Counted from the first letter of the stretch, positions 1 through 9,039 are shown. The stretch is 64,000 nt of DNA from Vogesella margarita (GCF_028548475.1 NZ_JAQQLE010000009.1:62001-126000); one strand, 5' to 3'. The notes: generated by a model from the letters alone, not told the origin. A program made the numbers and translations.

Positions 1-545
1 TTCGGCCGTTGCTGCGCCAGCTCAAAAGCGAACTTCATGATGCGGTCGGTACCCTGCCGTGTAAACACGCTCTCCTGCACCACGAACTCACGCTCGGTGC
101 CGGTGAACATCTTGCCACCCAGACTGGAATACTCGCCTTCGGTGTTTTCGCGCACCACGTAGAAGTCGATGTCGCCGACCTGGCGGTTGGCCAACGGTGA
201 CGGGATACCCGGCATCAGTCGCACCGGGCGCAGGCTCACATACTGGTCGAATTCACGCCGGAACTTTACCAACAACCCCCACAGCGAGATGTGATCATGC
301 ACCAGAGCCGGCCAGCCGACGGCACCGAAGTAGATGGCGTCATGCGTGCCTATCTGCACCTTCCAATCCTCGGGCATCATCACGCCGTGTTTGAGATAGT
401 AGTCGCAGCTCCAGTCGAACTCGTCCCATTGGAACGCGATGCCGAATTTGCTGGCCACAGCATCGAGCACGCGCAGCCCTTCTGGTATCACTTCTTTCCC
501 AATGCCATCGCCAGGGATGACGGCAATTCTGTGAGATTTCATCAT
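1..545 (-). CDS. tartrate / D-malate dehydrogenase, 3' end missing
   Basis: NAD-dependent beta-decarboxylating dehydrogenase of the isopropylmalate/isocitrate dehydrogenase family, closest in style to tartrate dehydrogenase/D-malate dehydrogenase (TtuC/DmlA). These enzymes oxidise D-malate or tartrate with or without decarboxylation. The visible N-terminal 181 residues contain the opening IAVIPGDGIGKEV and the substrate/NAD segment FGAVGWP, followed by a run equivalent to LRPVR and DFYVVRENTEGEYS. The start is one of two adjacent ATGs (545 or 542) behind GGAGA. The coding sequence runs off position 1, so roughly half the usual ~360 residues are seen. It is the last visible gene of a minus-strand tartrate cluster, 42 bp after the FAH-family gene and probably cotranscribed with it. 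Substrate preference cannot be decided from this part. Confidence 0.85.
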   Translation of the reverse strand, partial: MMKSHRIAVIPGDGIGKEVIPEGLRVLDAVASKFGIAFQWDEFDWSCDYYLKHGVMMPEDWKVQIGTHDAIYFGAVGWPALVHDHISLWGLLVKFRREFDQYVSLRPVRLMPGIPSPLANRQVGDIDFYVVRENTEGEYSSLGGKMFTGTEREFVVQESVFTRQGTDRIMKFAFELAQQRP

Positions 546-587
546 TGTCTCCAGGTAAACGCTGCAGAGCAGCGATTGGGGCTGGTC

Positions 588-1448
588 TTATCGATTGGCG
601 TAAGTCTCCGCGCTTCTGACAGCATTTCGAAGCGTTCCGATTCCTTCAACATACACCTCGACGGTGTCCCCGTCTTGCAAGAACAGCGGTGGGGTGCGCT
701 TCTTACCGACACCACCGGGCGAGCCGGTCAGGATGACGTCACCGGCGGACAACGCACTGAAGGTGCTGATGTATTCAATCAGCGCTGGTATTTTATGGAT
801 CATGCCGCTGGTCCTGGCATCCTGAACCTTGCAGCCATTCAGGTACGTTTCGATTGCCAAATCATGAGGGTCAGGCAGTTCATCGCTCGTTACCAACCAG
901 GGGCCAAACGCGCCAGTTTTGGGCCAGTTCTTGCCCGCAGTAAACCAGCTATGCTGCCAGTCTCGTACACTGCCATCCATATAGCAGCTGTACCCGGCCA
1001 CATAGGACATCGCCTCTTTCTGATTAATGTTTCTACCGGCTTTGCCAATGACAATTGCCAGCTCACCTTCGTAATCCAGTTCATTTGATTCTTCTGGCTT
1101 AAGTACGAAATCGCCATGACCTGTTTGTGAATCAGGAAATCGGACAAACAAAGTTGGCGCGGGGCTTGAAGCATCAAACTCCTGGCGTTTTTCTTGGTAA
1201 TTCATTCCCACACCAAAAATCTTGTTTGGATTATCAATGACAGGAAGGAAACAAACTTCGTTAGATTGGTAGTCTGCGGGATAATCACAGAACACCTGCA
1301 GGGATGACACCGCCTCAGCTGCAAGGACAGCCTTGAGATCAGCATACTGATAAGCGAGGCGACAGCCTATGTCGACAATGCCTTTCTCGGTAACAAGCCC
1401 ATAGCTTTTCCTTCTTTCAGCAAGAGAAATAAAATTTATCAGCTTCAC
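588..1448 (-). CDS. fumarylacetoacetate hydrolase (FAH) family protein, possible oxaloacetate tautomerase/decarboxylase
   Basis: 286-residue FAH-fold enzyme with a short N-terminal domain. The conserved C-terminal domain shows the metal-binding YEGELAIVIG, the MDGSVRDWQ segment, the TGAFGPWLV loop and the C-terminal DVILTGSPGGVG. The family includes hydrolases, decarboxylases and tautomerases acting on 2-oxo or enol dicarboxylates (FAHD1/FAHD2-type enzymes act on oxaloacetate). Because it sits in a cluster whose dehydratase releases oxaloacetate, likely first as the enol, an oxaloacetate tautomerase or decarboxylase role is a reasonable inference, but the sequence alone does not prove it. The start is GTG at 1448, seven bases after GGAGG. 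The upstream 120 bp are AT-rich and probably hold its promoter; the dehydrogenase gene follows 42 bp downstream. Confidence 0.85.
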   Translation of the reverse strand: MKLINFISLAERRKSYGLVTEKGIVDIGCRLAYQYADLKAVLAAEAVSSLQVFCDYPADYQSNEVCFLPVIDNPNKIFGVGMNYQEKRQEFDASSPAPTLFVRFPDSQTGHGDFVLKPEESNELDYEGELAIVIGKAGRNINQKEAMSYVAGYSCYMDGSVRDWQHSWFTAGKNWPKTGAFGPWLVTSDELPDPHDLAIETYLNGCKVQDARTSGMIHKIPALIEYISTFSALSAGDVILTGSPGGVGKKRTPPLFLQDGDTVEVYVEGIGTLRNAVRSAETYANR

Positions 1449-1569
1449 TTCAAAACCTCCAAGTATATAATTTTGTTTATAATTATTCTTACAAAACTAA
1501 AATGACAGTCTTCACAAAATATGTGACCAGTTTTGATAAAAAACACAACAAAACCAACGTTGATTAATT

Positions 1570-3198
1570 TTAAATTTTAAAAATTGCCACAGATTCATGA
1601 AGACCGCTAGATATAACCTTTACCTTTTCTACTAAATCATCACTTGATCTAATTGCAAGGTGGTTTTCGCTAGCCATCTTGGCTATTTTTTCAACATTTA
1701 ATGCAATGTCTTTACTAGCCGCCGCCTGCCCCTGTACTGAATATGCCATTAGCATGGCCCCACTACTAGTTTTTTCAACGGAGGCACCAGATGCAGAAAG
1801 TACGAGGATCATTGATTCTAAATATTTTCGACTAGCATTGAGTGATTTCTGCCCACTATCCAGAAAGCTTTCTACTTTTATTGATTGACGATTGAGGGTG
1901 GCGGTTACTTCATCAATGTGACCTGCTGACTTAGCAGATTCCTCCGCTAGTTTTCTTACTTCATCGGCAACTACAGCAAAACCACGACCAGCCTCACCGG
2001 CCCGTGCTGCTTCAATAGCAGCATTTAGTGCCAACAAGTTTGTTTGTTCGGCTATTGATTTAACCTGCTCAGTCATATCTGTAATGGAGCGTACACTTGC
2101 TACAAATTCATGAACTGAAGTGGAAATATCCTCAACTGCCTGCTCGGTATTTCTAACTTCGTCAACTATCAAGTTCATAGCCTGATTACCTTCCTGAACC
2201 TGAACAAGTCCTACTTGTGTCAACTTCTGTAATTCGTTAGCGTTTTGGCTAATAGATATAATTCCAGTAGATATTTTCTCCACAGCAACAGCAGTTGATG
2301 CAGCAGCTGTACTTTGTGTTTGCGAACGTAGCGCAATTTGTTTTGATGCACTAGCAATCTGAGAGGTCATAATAGCGGCCTCTTCTGCGTGGCATCGCAC
2401 CCTCTTTACTGCTTTGGCAAGACAATCAGACATGTCGGCTAATGCCCGCAGTAAGTTACCTGTTTCATCGGAAGCACTTGTATTAACCTTAACTCTCAGG
2501 TCTCCGGCAGCAACCAGATTAGCAACATCAATGGCCTTCTTCAGAGGGCGTGTGATGCTCCTGGCAATTACCCAAGCAATAATAACTCCTAGTAACACAG
2601 CGCCAAAACCAAGGGACAGCATCCAAGTTCGACTCTCACGATATGTCTCATCGACATAACGAGCATGGTGATCGAGTTCATCTCTCTGCATTTTGAGAAA
2701 TACCTGTATCTTCTCGAGATAGATCCTTGAAGCAGGAAGAAACTGGTCTTGAAATAGTTGCTCTGCAAGATCGCTCTGCCCTTCCTTCTTCGCATTGGTC
2801 ATACGATCTCTAGCCTGCAGAAAGCGTTGCCTTTTGTCCCCAATTTCTGCAAATAAAGCTTTCTCACTAGGAGAAGACAACAAATCTTCTATCTGCTTTT
2901 GCAGATAATTATTCTGTTGGGTAGATTTTTTTTGATCTTCAGCGAAAAACTGAGCAAGATTTTCATCCTTGCTAACAGCTATCGCAGTACTTCGACGAAC
3001 GCCAGCGTTAACATTTGTATACCAGTCACTTACTAGACGTTCTTTGACTATCGGTCGACGCATCATCTCTTGGGTGGCAAGAGCTACATCATGCAAACAC
3101 CATATTCCCATGGCTGTGATTGTTACGAAGAGGCTAAGCACTGTGGCAAATCCTGCGCTCAGACGCTGACCCACGGTCATATTTAAATTAAAGATCAT
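1570..3198 (-). CDS. methyl-accepting chemotaxis protein
   Basis: 542-residue chemoreceptor. It has an N-terminal membrane segment (about residues 12-35), a helical periplasmic ligand-binding region of about 155 residues resembling the four-helix-bundle type, a second membrane segment (about 193-212), a HAMP domain (about 213-265) and a long cytoplasmic coiled coil. The hairpin tip reads [19 protein letters not shown] followed by [12 protein letters not shown]. The C-terminus ends [12 protein letters not shown] and lacks an NWETF-like CheR/CheB docking pentapeptide. It lies between the tartrate dehydratase genes and the FAH/dehydrogenase pair, so tartrate or a related dicarboxylate is the obvious candidate ligand (inference from position). 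It is separated from ttdB by a hairpin terminator and so probably has its own promoter. Its base composition is more AT-rich than the chromosomal genes to the right. Confidence 0.93.
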   Translation of the reverse strand: MIFNLNMTVGQRLSAGFATVLSLFVTITAMGIWCLHDVALATQEMMRRPIVKERLVSDWYTNVNAGVRRSTAIAVSKDENLAQFFAEDQKKSTQQNNYLQKQIEDLLSSPSEKALFAEIGDKRQRFLQARDRMTNAKKEGQSDLAEQLFQDQFLPASRIYLEKIQVFLKMQRDELDHHARYVDETYRESRTWMLSLGFGAVLLGVIIAWVIARSITRPLKKAIDVANLVAAGDLRVKVNTSASDETGNLLRALADMSDCLAKAVKRVRCHAEEAAIMTSQIASASKQIALRSQTQSTAAASTAVAVEKISTGIISISQNANELQKLTQVGLVQVQEGNQAMNLIVDEVRNTEQAVEDISTSVHEFVASVRSITDMTEQVKSIAEQTNLLALNAAIEAARAGEAGRGFAVVADEVRKLAEESAKSAGHIDEVTATLNRQSIKVESFLDSGQKSLNASRKYLESMILVLSASGASVEKTSSGAMLMAYSVQGQAAASKDIALNVEKIAKMASENHLAIRSSDDLVEKVKVISSGLHESVAIFKI

Positions 3199-3471
3199 CC
3201 AGTATCTCTCAATATTGTTATGGCAATAATTATCTGGTTTGCTCTTAAATAAACTATGTGCAACAGAGAAAGCAAAATCAGCTCAATTGCTTGCTGCCAC
3301 ATTCGAAGTAGCACCGCTTCATGATATTGGTGTTTATGCAGTTCAATCTTTACATTGGAATAATTTTAGCACCACAATAACACACCACTCATTTCGAATA
3401 ACAATGAAAATGCGGCGCGTGGGCAAATCACCCTCCACGCCGCACATTCATTACAGTACTAAAAATATCAA
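3199..3471. other. AT-rich intergenic region between ttdB and the chemoreceptor gene
   Basis: About 270 bases without a credible gene. It holds the hairpin at 3409-3455 that follows ttdB. Nearer the chemoreceptor start it has AT-rich sequence that is a plausible promoter region, although I could not pick out a confident -35/-10 pair. Confidence 0.5.
3409..3455 (-). terminator. hairpin terminator after ttdB
   Basis: On the minus strand an arm reading GCGGCGTGGAGGG is followed by a loop and CCCACGCGCCGC, then ATTTTCATT. The stem is GC-rich with one or two bulges. It lies 17 bp beyond the ttdB stop and before the chemoreceptor gene on the same strand, so it separates the uptake/dehydratase operon from the chemoreceptor gene. 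Confidence 0.65.
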
Positions 3472-4080
3472 CTACTTAATAAAACTCAACTCTTTGCAAA
3501 TCCGATCAAGAATTGGTTTTTTCTTTTCATTGAACGAAGTTTTATTCTGCTGGATCAGATTATTTCCTTTAGTGTCAATTGAAATAATAAGCGGTCCAAA
3601 CTCCTTAACACGGTTTATCCAGAGAGTCTCTGGCATACCAAGATCTTGCCATTCAGCGCCTTCAATTTCCTCAACTTGAGTCGCGGCAAGTACAGCACAC
3701 CCGCCCGGAAAAATGGCGTGAACTGCAATGTGCTCCTGGCACCCTGCTGCCGTTTCCGGCCCCATGCCCCCCTTACCAACAATTAGTTTGACGCCGGTTT
3801 GTTTGATAAATTCACGCTCAAACTTTTCCATACGCATACTGGTCGTTGGGCCAATAGAGACCATTTCGAAGTTACCATCATCCTTTTTACGAACGATCGG
3901 GCCGGCGTGAAAAATAGCACCGCCTTCGAGATTGACTGGCAATTCACGCCCCTGTTCGATCAGGCGGCGATGCGCCACGTCACGGCAGGTCACTAGACGC
4001 CCGGTCAAATAAACAACGTCACCGACATTAAGGCTTGCAAGATCTTCGTCCTTGATGGGTGTAGTCAGAATTTTTTTCAC
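3472..4080 (-). CDS. ttdB: L(+)-tartrate dehydratase beta subunit
   Basis: C-terminal half of a class-I fumarase-type hydro-lyase. With TtdA it dehydrates L(+)-tartrate to oxaloacetate in the cytoplasm. The 202 residues match the length of E. coli TtdB (201) and, from memory, its sequence almost block for block: [10 protein letters not shown] opening, [47 protein letters not shown] and [12 protein letters not shown]. Translation begins at GTG 4080 and overlaps the ttdA stop by four bases (GTGA), so the two subunits are translationally coupled. A hairpin terminator follows. Fumarase beta is the alternative family reading, but the separate subunits and the tartrate context favour TtdB. Confidence 0.95.
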   Translation of the reverse strand: MKKILTTPIKDEDLASLNVGDVVYLTGRLVTCRDVAHRRLIEQGRELPVNLEGGAIFHAGPIVRKKDDGNFEMVSIGPTTSMRMEKFEREFIKQTGVKLIVGKGGMGPETAAGCQEHIAVHAIFPGGCAVLAATQVEEIEGAEWQDLGMPETLWINRVKEFGPLIISIDTKGNNLIQQNKTSFNEKKKPILDRICKELSFIK

Positions 4081-4976
4081 AGTACCACTCCTTCGTGGGA
4101 AAGAATTTCGTAAGACATATCGGCATTAATACGGATCTTGCCGCGACGGTGTGCCCAGCAACCGGTATTTACGGCTACACCGATAGTGGAAGGGTGACGA
4201 GCAGATGACTCGATATTCACACCCATCACGCTGTTATTACCAGTTAGGCCCTGTGGCCCGATGCCAACCTCATTGAGGCCCTGCTCCAATAGCTCTTCCA
4301 TCAAGGCAGCACGAGGGTTGGAGCTCTTGGAATCGACCGGACGCATGATCGCTAACTTGGATAGGCGAGCTGCGGTCTCTACCGAGGTAGAGACCCCGAC
4401 ACCAACCAAAAGTGGTGGGCATGCATTGACACCACGTTCAGTGATGACGTCCATGACAAACTCTGCAACTCCCTCGTAGCCTTGACCCGGCATCAGCACT
4501 TTGGCTGCCCCTGGCAAAGTGCAACCGCCACCTGCCATGTACACATCGATGGTGCAACTATCCTTCTCCGGAACAATGCGCCAGTCCAACCATGGGATAT
4601 TGGTTCCAGTATTAGTACCAGTGTTCTTTTCATCGAAGGTTTCGACTGCGTTATGACGCAATGGTCCGATACGGGTGGCTTCAGCAGTCGCTTCCTTTAG
4701 GATTTCCTCCAGCTCGCCGAGGAGCGGAAAGTTTGCGCCGGCTTCGACGAAGTATTGAATAACGCCGGTGTCCTGACAGCTTGGGCGGTTCAATTTGTCC
4801 GCTGCTTCCTGATTGCCAGCCATTGAGTCATAAATTGACTTGGCCAAAGGGTTGGTTTCCATCGTACGCAGGTCGGCTAGTTTGGCCTTAACGTCTTTGG
4901 GCAAGCGCTTACCGATGTAGGCGGTGAACTTAGCCATTACGTCCGTCAGGGACTGGACTGCAAATTCTTTGTCCAT
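4077..4976 (-). CDS. ttdA: L(+)-tartrate dehydratase alpha subunit
   Basis: Catalytic iron-sulfur subunit of L(+)-tartrate dehydratase, 299 residues (E. coli TtdA has 303). Hallmarks are RPSCQDTG (first cluster cysteine), [16 protein letters not shown], the glycine-rich [28 protein letters not shown] (second cysteine), [15 protein letters not shown] and [11 protein letters not shown] (third cysteine). These cysteines bind the [4Fe-4S] cluster in this family. I chose the ATG at 4976, six bases after GGAG, rather than an in-frame GTG 15 bases upstream whose own position overlaps that ribosome-binding site. It follows the MFS transporter gene on the same strand by about 50 bp and overlaps ttdB by 4 bp, which forms an uptake-plus-dehydration operon. 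Confidence 0.96.
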   Translation of the reverse strand: MDKEFAVQSLTDVMAKFTAYIGKRLPKDVKAKLADLRTMETNPLAKSIYDSMAGNQEAADKLNRPSCQDTGVIQYFVEAGANFPLLGELEEILKEATAEATRIGPLRHNAVETFDEKNTGTNTGTNIPWLDWRIVPEKDSCTIDVYMAGGGCTLPGAAKVLMPGQGYEGVAEFVMDVITERGVNACPPLLVGVGVSTSVETAARLSKLAIMRPVDSKSSNPRAALMEELLEQGLNEVGIGPQGLTGNNSVMGVNIESSARHPSTIGVAVNTGCWAHRRGKIRINADMSYEILSHEGVVL

Positions 4977-5025
4977 TGGGTACTCCTTCACTAATACATT
5001 TGGTGGTGGGTTGGGGGTAGCCTGA

Positions 5026-6327
5026 TCAACGGGCCGCAGCCTTGGCCGTTTCCAACACAGGCTTAGTTGAACGTGCCAGTACTAGAGTGAGAACAGCAGA
5101 GAGCACAAGCAAACCGGCGACGAAGTACAGGCCACCGGCGTAGCTGCCAGTTTGGTCCTTGACCCAGCCGATCATTGCCGGACCGGCAAAACCGCCGAGA
5201 TTGCCAATAGAGTTGATGGTGGCAATGCCTGTTGCTGCAGCGGCACCGGACAGGAACATTGTCGGCATACTCCACAACGGTGGCTTGGCGCAGCTAATAC
5301 CAACATTCACGATGGTCAGGGCGGCAATCAAACCAACGACGCTATTTGCGCCAGCGGCGATCACAAGACCGATCGAAGCAGCCAAGCAAGCCAGAATGAC
5401 GTGCCAAGTACGCTCGCCAGTGCGGTCGGAATGACGCGACCACAACACCATGGCAATCACCGAGACGACCGGAGGGATGGCATTCAGGAAGCCAACAGTC
5501 ATCGACGACACGCCCAACTGCTTAATGATCTGAGGAGCCCAGATACCGAGGGTGTACAGACCGGCCGAAGTACCGAAGTAAATCAGGGCCAATGCCAGTA
5601 CTCGGGGATTGGCCAAGCCACTCAGAATTCCGTGCTTGGCATTGCCAGCTTTGCTGGCATTTTCCTCGGCCATCGCCTTGACCAGCCAGGCGCGCTCGTC
5701 GTCCTTCAACCACTTGGCCTGTTCAGGCTTATCGGTCATGTAGAAGAATACGACCACACCAAGGATCAGCGCCGGAATCGCCTCGAGAACGAACATCCAC
5801 TGCCAGCCGTGCATACCCATGACCCCGTTCATCTCCAGCAATGCAGCAGAAATCGGAGAGCCAAGAGCGGTCGAGATCGGCGCGGCCGCCATGAAGAGAG
5901 CAGTGACACTGGCACGATGCCGGGCCGGGAACCAGTAGCTGAGATAGAGGATAATGCCAGGGAAGAAGCCAGCCTCCGCCGCACCAAGCAGGAAGCGCAT
6001 GATGTAGAAGCTGGTCGCCCCTTCGACGAAAGCCATACAGCCCGAGATGATGCCCCATGTCACCATCACTCGTGCGATCCAAACCCGGGCTCCGAATTTA
6101 TGTAGGACGATATTGGAGGGGACTTCAAACATGAAGTAGCCCCAGAAAAAAATGCCAGCGCCGAAACCTAGGACCGAGGCGCTGAAGCCAAGATCCTCTT
6201 TCATGGTCAATGCGGCGAAGCCGATGTTGACCCGGTCGAGGTAAGCGACGAAGTACAAAAGCATGATAAATGGCACGATGCGCCAGGTGATACGGCGCAA
6301 GGTCCGCTTTTCGATATCCATTTCCAT
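5026..6327 (-). CDS. MFS carboxylate transporter, probable tartrate importer (TtuB-like)
   Basis: 433-residue inner-membrane transporter of the anion:cation symporter (ACS, phthalate permease) branch of the major facilitator superfamily. It has 12 predicted membrane segments, the family opening RITWRIVPFIMLLYFVAYLDRVNIGFA, and the cytoplasmic loop FGARVWIARVM. The segment AEAGFFPGIILYLSYWFP is diagnostic of the tartrate/4-hydroxyphenylacetate/sugar-acid ACS group. The start is ATG 6327, seven bases after GGAGA. It is the first gene of the minus-strand tartrate operon (transporter, ttdA, ttdB) and is divergent from a LysR regulator 210 bp away. That layout is typical of substrate-induced uptake genes. 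Tartrate as substrate is inferred from the neighbours. Confidence 0.88.
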   Translation of the reverse strand: MEMDIEKRTLRRITWRIVPFIMLLYFVAYLDRVNIGFAALTMKEDLGFSASVLGFGAGIFFWGYFMFEVPSNIVLHKFGARVWIARVMVTWGIISGCMAFVEGATSFYIMRFLLGAAEAGFFPGIILYLSYWFPARHRASVTALFMAAAPISTALGSPISAALLEMNGVMGMHGWQWMFVLEAIPALILGVVVFFYMTDKPEQAKWLKDDERAWLVKAMAEENASKAGNAKHGILSGLANPRVLALALIYFGTSAGLYTLGIWAPQIIKQLGVSSMTVGFLNAIPPVVSVIAMVLWSRHSDRTGERTWHVILACLAASIGLVIAAGANSVVGLIAALTIVNVGISCAKPPLWSMPTMFLSGAAAATGIATINSIGNLGGFAGPAMIGWVKDQTGSYAGGLYFVAGLLVLSAVLTLVLARSTKPVLETAKAAAR

Positions 6328-6537
6328 GGAATGTCTCCTCTTTCTTTGTTAACTCTTCGTTGCGAATGGCAACGAACTCTCTACCGTCTTGTGCGGCTTG
6401 ATTTGCAGTCGTCAATCCGATGTCTCGAATCGAGCGGCACTCAATCAGGTGTGGCTTGAAATGGAGAATAGAGCTTTTCTAAAGAAGATGAATCGATGTA
6501 AAGTTAAAATATCATTGCAAAAAACTTACCAATCAAC
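6328..6537. promoter_or_regulatory. divergent promoter region between the MFS transporter and LysR genes
   Basis: 210 bp between two divergent start codons. This is the expected place for a LysR-type operator that controls both the tartrate operon and the regulator. The side nearest the regulator is AT-rich (around 6480-6530). I could not define a T-N11-A operator or the promoter elements with confidence. Confidence 0.45.
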
Positions 6538-7455
6538 ATGAACTCAGAACTCGCCTTCTTCTGCCTCCTGGTCAAGCAGGGCAGTCTTATTGCCACTGCA
6601 CGGGAATTGAACCTGACCCCACCGGCAGTATCCCGCCGCCTGGCTCAAATGGAGGAGCGACTGGGCGTGCGCCTGATGAACAGGACGACCCGCAGGATTA
6701 GCCTAACCAGCGAAGGTGAGGTCTACTTCCAAAATGCGATACGCATTCTCAGTGAAATAGATGAGATGGAGCGATTAGTATCTAGTAGCCGAGCCGACCC
6801 GAAGGGGCTGTTACGGGTCAATGCGCCGCTGGGCTTCGGACGCTCTTACATTGGCCCAGCCATTTCTGCGTTTACGAAGCAGTATTCGGATGTCGAGGTA
6901 CAGTTGCTTCTTTCGGATCGGCCAGTCAGTCTGCCGGATGAGGCAATTGACGTGTCAATTCGCTTTGGCGACATCCCGGACTCACGCTTGATTGCCAAAA
7001 AGGTTGCTGGTAACCGGCGCTTGCTGGTTGCTTCTCCAAACTATCTGCGTGCAAACGGCCTACCAAGCTACCCCCACGATCTAACAAAGCATCAATGCAT
7101 CGTGTTGAGACAAAACGAATCCGCTTATGGCAACTGGCGTTTGAGCCGGGGAAAACAGACAGAGACCATCAAAGTGAATGGCAAGTTAAGCACGAACGAT
7201 GGGGAGGTTGCCCTCAACTGGGCGCTGGAAGGGCACGGCATATTGATGCGAGCAGAATGGGATGTAGCCAAGTACTTGAGAAGTGGCCGACTGATGCAGG
7301 TTCTAGCAGATTACGACACACCACCAGCCGATATCTATGCTGTCTACCCGGAAAGGCTCAATCTATCGGCCAAAGTTGCCTATTTTGTCGAACATCTGCG
7401 CAACTACCTGAGTCAACATGCTGATAGCCCAAACCCAGGTAACTCAAACTGGTAA
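6538..7455 (+). CDS. LysR-family transcriptional regulator of the tartrate cluster
   Basis: 305-residue LysR regulator. The N-terminal winged helix-turn-helix reads GSLIATARELNLTPPAVSRRL with the following MEERLGVRLMNRTTRRISLT. A linker helix and an effector-binding domain of about 200 residues follow. The DRPVSLPDEAIDVSIRFGDIPDSRLIAKKV segment is typical of the large GcvA/DmlR/TtdR-like group. It is transcribed divergently from the tartrate transporter operon, which predicts that it senses tartrate or a related acid and activates that operon. It has a sequence-based family assignment but the effector is inferred only from position. The gene ends 126 bp before the left end of the IS256-family element. 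Confidence 0.92.
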   Translation: MNSELAFFCLLVKQGSLIATARELNLTPPAVSRRLAQMEERLGVRLMNRTTRRISLTSEGEVYFQNAIRILSEIDEMERLVSSSRADPKGLLRVNAPLGFGRSYIGPAISAFTKQYSDVEVQLLLSDRPVSLPDEAIDVSIRFGDIPDSRLIAKKVAGNRRLLVASPNYLRANGLPSYPHDLTKHQCIVLRQNESAYGNWRLSRGKQTETIKVNGKLSTNDGEVALNWALEGHGILMRAEWDVAKYLRSGRLMQVLADYDTPPADIYAVYPERLNLSAKVAYFVEHLRNYLSQHADSPNPGNSNW

Positions 7456-7573
7456 CTAGTCTGTCCTCTCTTGGGGGCAATGAGATAAGGCAGCTTTCTC
7501 ACGAGCAGCTGTCAATTCAATGAAACATGGCCTATGGCTGCTTTGGCCGAACAGGAGACGAGCACAAAGTCCA

Positions 7574-7581
7574 CTGCGAAC
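7574..7581. repeat. left 8-bp target-site duplication of the IS element
   Basis: CTGCGAAC immediately outside the left terminal repeat, matched exactly at 8911-8918 outside the right repeat. An 8-bp duplication fits IS256-family transposition. Confidence 0.93.
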
Positions 7582-7609
7582 GAGCGTGTACTGAATTTTG
7601 TGTAAACAG
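7582..7609 (+). repeat. left terminal inverted repeat of the IS256-family element
   Basis: 28 bases that begin GAGCGTGTACTG. Compared with the reverse complement of 8883-8910, 21 of 28 positions agree, with the longest identity across TTTTGTGTAAAC. Confidence 0.9.
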
Positions 7610-7647
7610 ACATTTGGCAGGAAACTGCCACCTAGTCTGGAGACACA

Positions 7648-8874
7648 ATGAGCTCGAAAAATCACAACGTACCTGACGCACTACTGGACAGCTTGCTGGC
7701 CGATTACCAGAAGCCCGAAGACCTCATCGGAGAGAACGGCCTACTCAAGCAGCTCACCAAGCTGCTGGTCGAGAAAGCGCTGGATGCCGAGATGGCGGCG
7801 CATCTCGGCCACCGCAAACACGAGCCAGTGCGCAATCCCGCCGGCAATACCCGTAACGGCAAGAGCCGCAAGACCCTCAAGGGCGAGTTCGGTGAATTAC
7901 CCATCGAAGTACCACGCGACCGCCAAGGCACCTTCGAGCCACAACTCATCCCCAAGCACCAAACCCGCTGGGCCGGATTCGACGACAAAGTCATCTCGCT
8001 TTACGCCCGGGGCATGACGGTCCGGGAAATTCAGGCCCATCTGGAAGAGATGTACGGCGCCGAGGTCTCGCCCAGCCTGATCTCCTCCATCACCGATGCC
8101 GTCAGCGAAGAGGTCAAAGCTTGGCAGGCTCGTCCTCTCGATGCGGTCTATCCGATCATCTACCTCGACTGCATTCACGTGAAGGTGCGTGAGGGAGCCG
8201 TCCGCGTGAAAGCCGTCTATCTCGCCATCGGCGTTACCCTGGCTGGAGAGAAGGAGGTACTGGGGATGTGGCTGGCCCAGACGGAGGGCGCCAAGTTCTG
8301 GCTTCAGGTCGTGACCGAGCTGCGTAACCGGGGCGTACAGGACATCTTTATCGCCTGTGTCGATGGCCTGAAGGGCTTCCCGGAAGCGATCGAGGCCGTC
8401 TTCCCGCAAGCGGCCGTGCAGTTGTGCATCGTGCACATGGTGCGGCACAGCCTGAACTACGTGTCGTGGAAGCGGCGCCCGGAGGTGGCAGCCGACCTGA
8501 AGCGGATCTACCAATCCGCAACCCTCGACGAAGCAGAGCAGCGGCTCGGCGAGTTTGAGGCCAAGTGGGATGACGAGTATCTGCCGATTGGTCAGTCCTG
8601 GCGACGCAACTGGGCTCGGTTGACGCCATTTTTTGACTATCCGCCGGAGATCAGGAAAGTGATCTACACCACCAATGCCATCGAGTCGGTGAATATGAGC
8701 CTGCGAAAGCTGACGAAGAATCGGGGCTCGTTCCCGAGTGATGAGGCGTTGCTGAAACTGTTCTATCTGGCGCTGAGGAACATCAGTCAGAAGTGGACCA
8801 TGCCGATTCGGGATTGGAAGGCAGCACTGACTCGCTTTACCATTCAGTTCGAGGAACGCATTCCACAGGCGTAA
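7648..8874 (+). CDS. IS256-family (mutator-type) DDE transposase
   Basis: 408-residue transposase that cuts and joins the element ends. Diagnostic blocks are AAHLGHRKHEP and GNTRNGKS near the N-terminus, ARGMTVREIQ and DCIHVKVRE (first catalytic aspartate around residue 174). IFIACVDGLKGFPEAIEAVFPQ carries the second aspartate, then CIVHMVRHSLNYVSWK. The C-terminal VIYTTNAIESVNMSLRKLTKNRG carries the glutamate. Length and motifs are those of a full-length mutator-type enzyme with no frameshift. The start is ATG 7648, 38 bp inside the left terminal repeat, and the stop is 8 bp before the right repeat. That is the compact layout normal for this family. Confidence 0.97.
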   Translation: MSSKNHNVPDALLDSLLADYQKPEDLIGENGLLKQLTKLLVEKALDAEMAAHLGHRKHEPVRNPAGNTRNGKSRKTLKGEFGELPIEVPRDRQGTFEPQLIPKHQTRWAGFDDKVISLYARGMTVREIQAHLEEMYGAEVSPSLISSITDAVSEEVKAWQARPLDAVYPIIYLDCIHVKVREGAVRVKAVYLAIGVTLAGEKEVLGMWLAQTEGAKFWLQVVTELRNRGVQDIFIACVDGLKGFPEAIEAVFPQAAVQLCIVHMVRHSLNYVSWKRRPEVAADLKRIYQSATLDEAEQRLGEFEAKWDDEYLPIGQSWRRNWARLTPFFDYPPEIRKVIYTTNAIESVNMSLRKLTKNRGSFPSDEALLKLFYLALRNISQKWTMPIRDWKAALTRFTIQFEERIPQA

Positions 8875-8882
8875 CCCAAACC

Positions 8883-8910
8883 CCGTTTACACAAAAATTC
8901 GGACAGGCCC
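8883..8910 (-). repeat. right terminal inverted repeat of the IS256-family element
   Basis: 28 bases. On the minus strand they begin GGGCCTGTCCGA and match the left repeat at 21 of 28 positions. Confidence 0.9.
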
Positions 8911-8918
8911 CTGCGAAC
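8911..8918. repeat. right 8-bp target-site duplication of the IS element
   Basis: CTGCGAAC, an exact copy of 7574-7581, directly outside the right terminal repeat. Confidence 0.93.
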
Positions 8919-9039
8919 TCCCTCTCTTGGCCGAAGTGCGACACAGCAAGTCATCCACCTTGCTGGCAGCATATCAACCGGAAGCGGTCACCACCAGCGC
9001 AGCATCCACGAAACGGAAAGAGTGCGCTAGCACAAGTGG

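Larger units (their letters stand above)
7582..8910 (+). mobile_element. complete IS256-family insertion sequence, 1329 bp
   Basis: One transposase gene is bounded by imperfect 28-bp inverted repeats at 7582-7609 and 8883-8910. By hand alignment 21 of 28 positions match, and both contain TTTTGTGTAAAC at the inner part. The element is flanked by a perfect 8-bp direct repeat, CTGCGAAC. Intact ends, an intact transposase and a matching target duplication argue for a simple and fairly recent insertion with no passenger gene. It landed between the LysR gene and the umuDC remnant and does not break a recognisable gene. Naming the exact IS needs a comparison with the IS collection. Confidence 0.95.
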
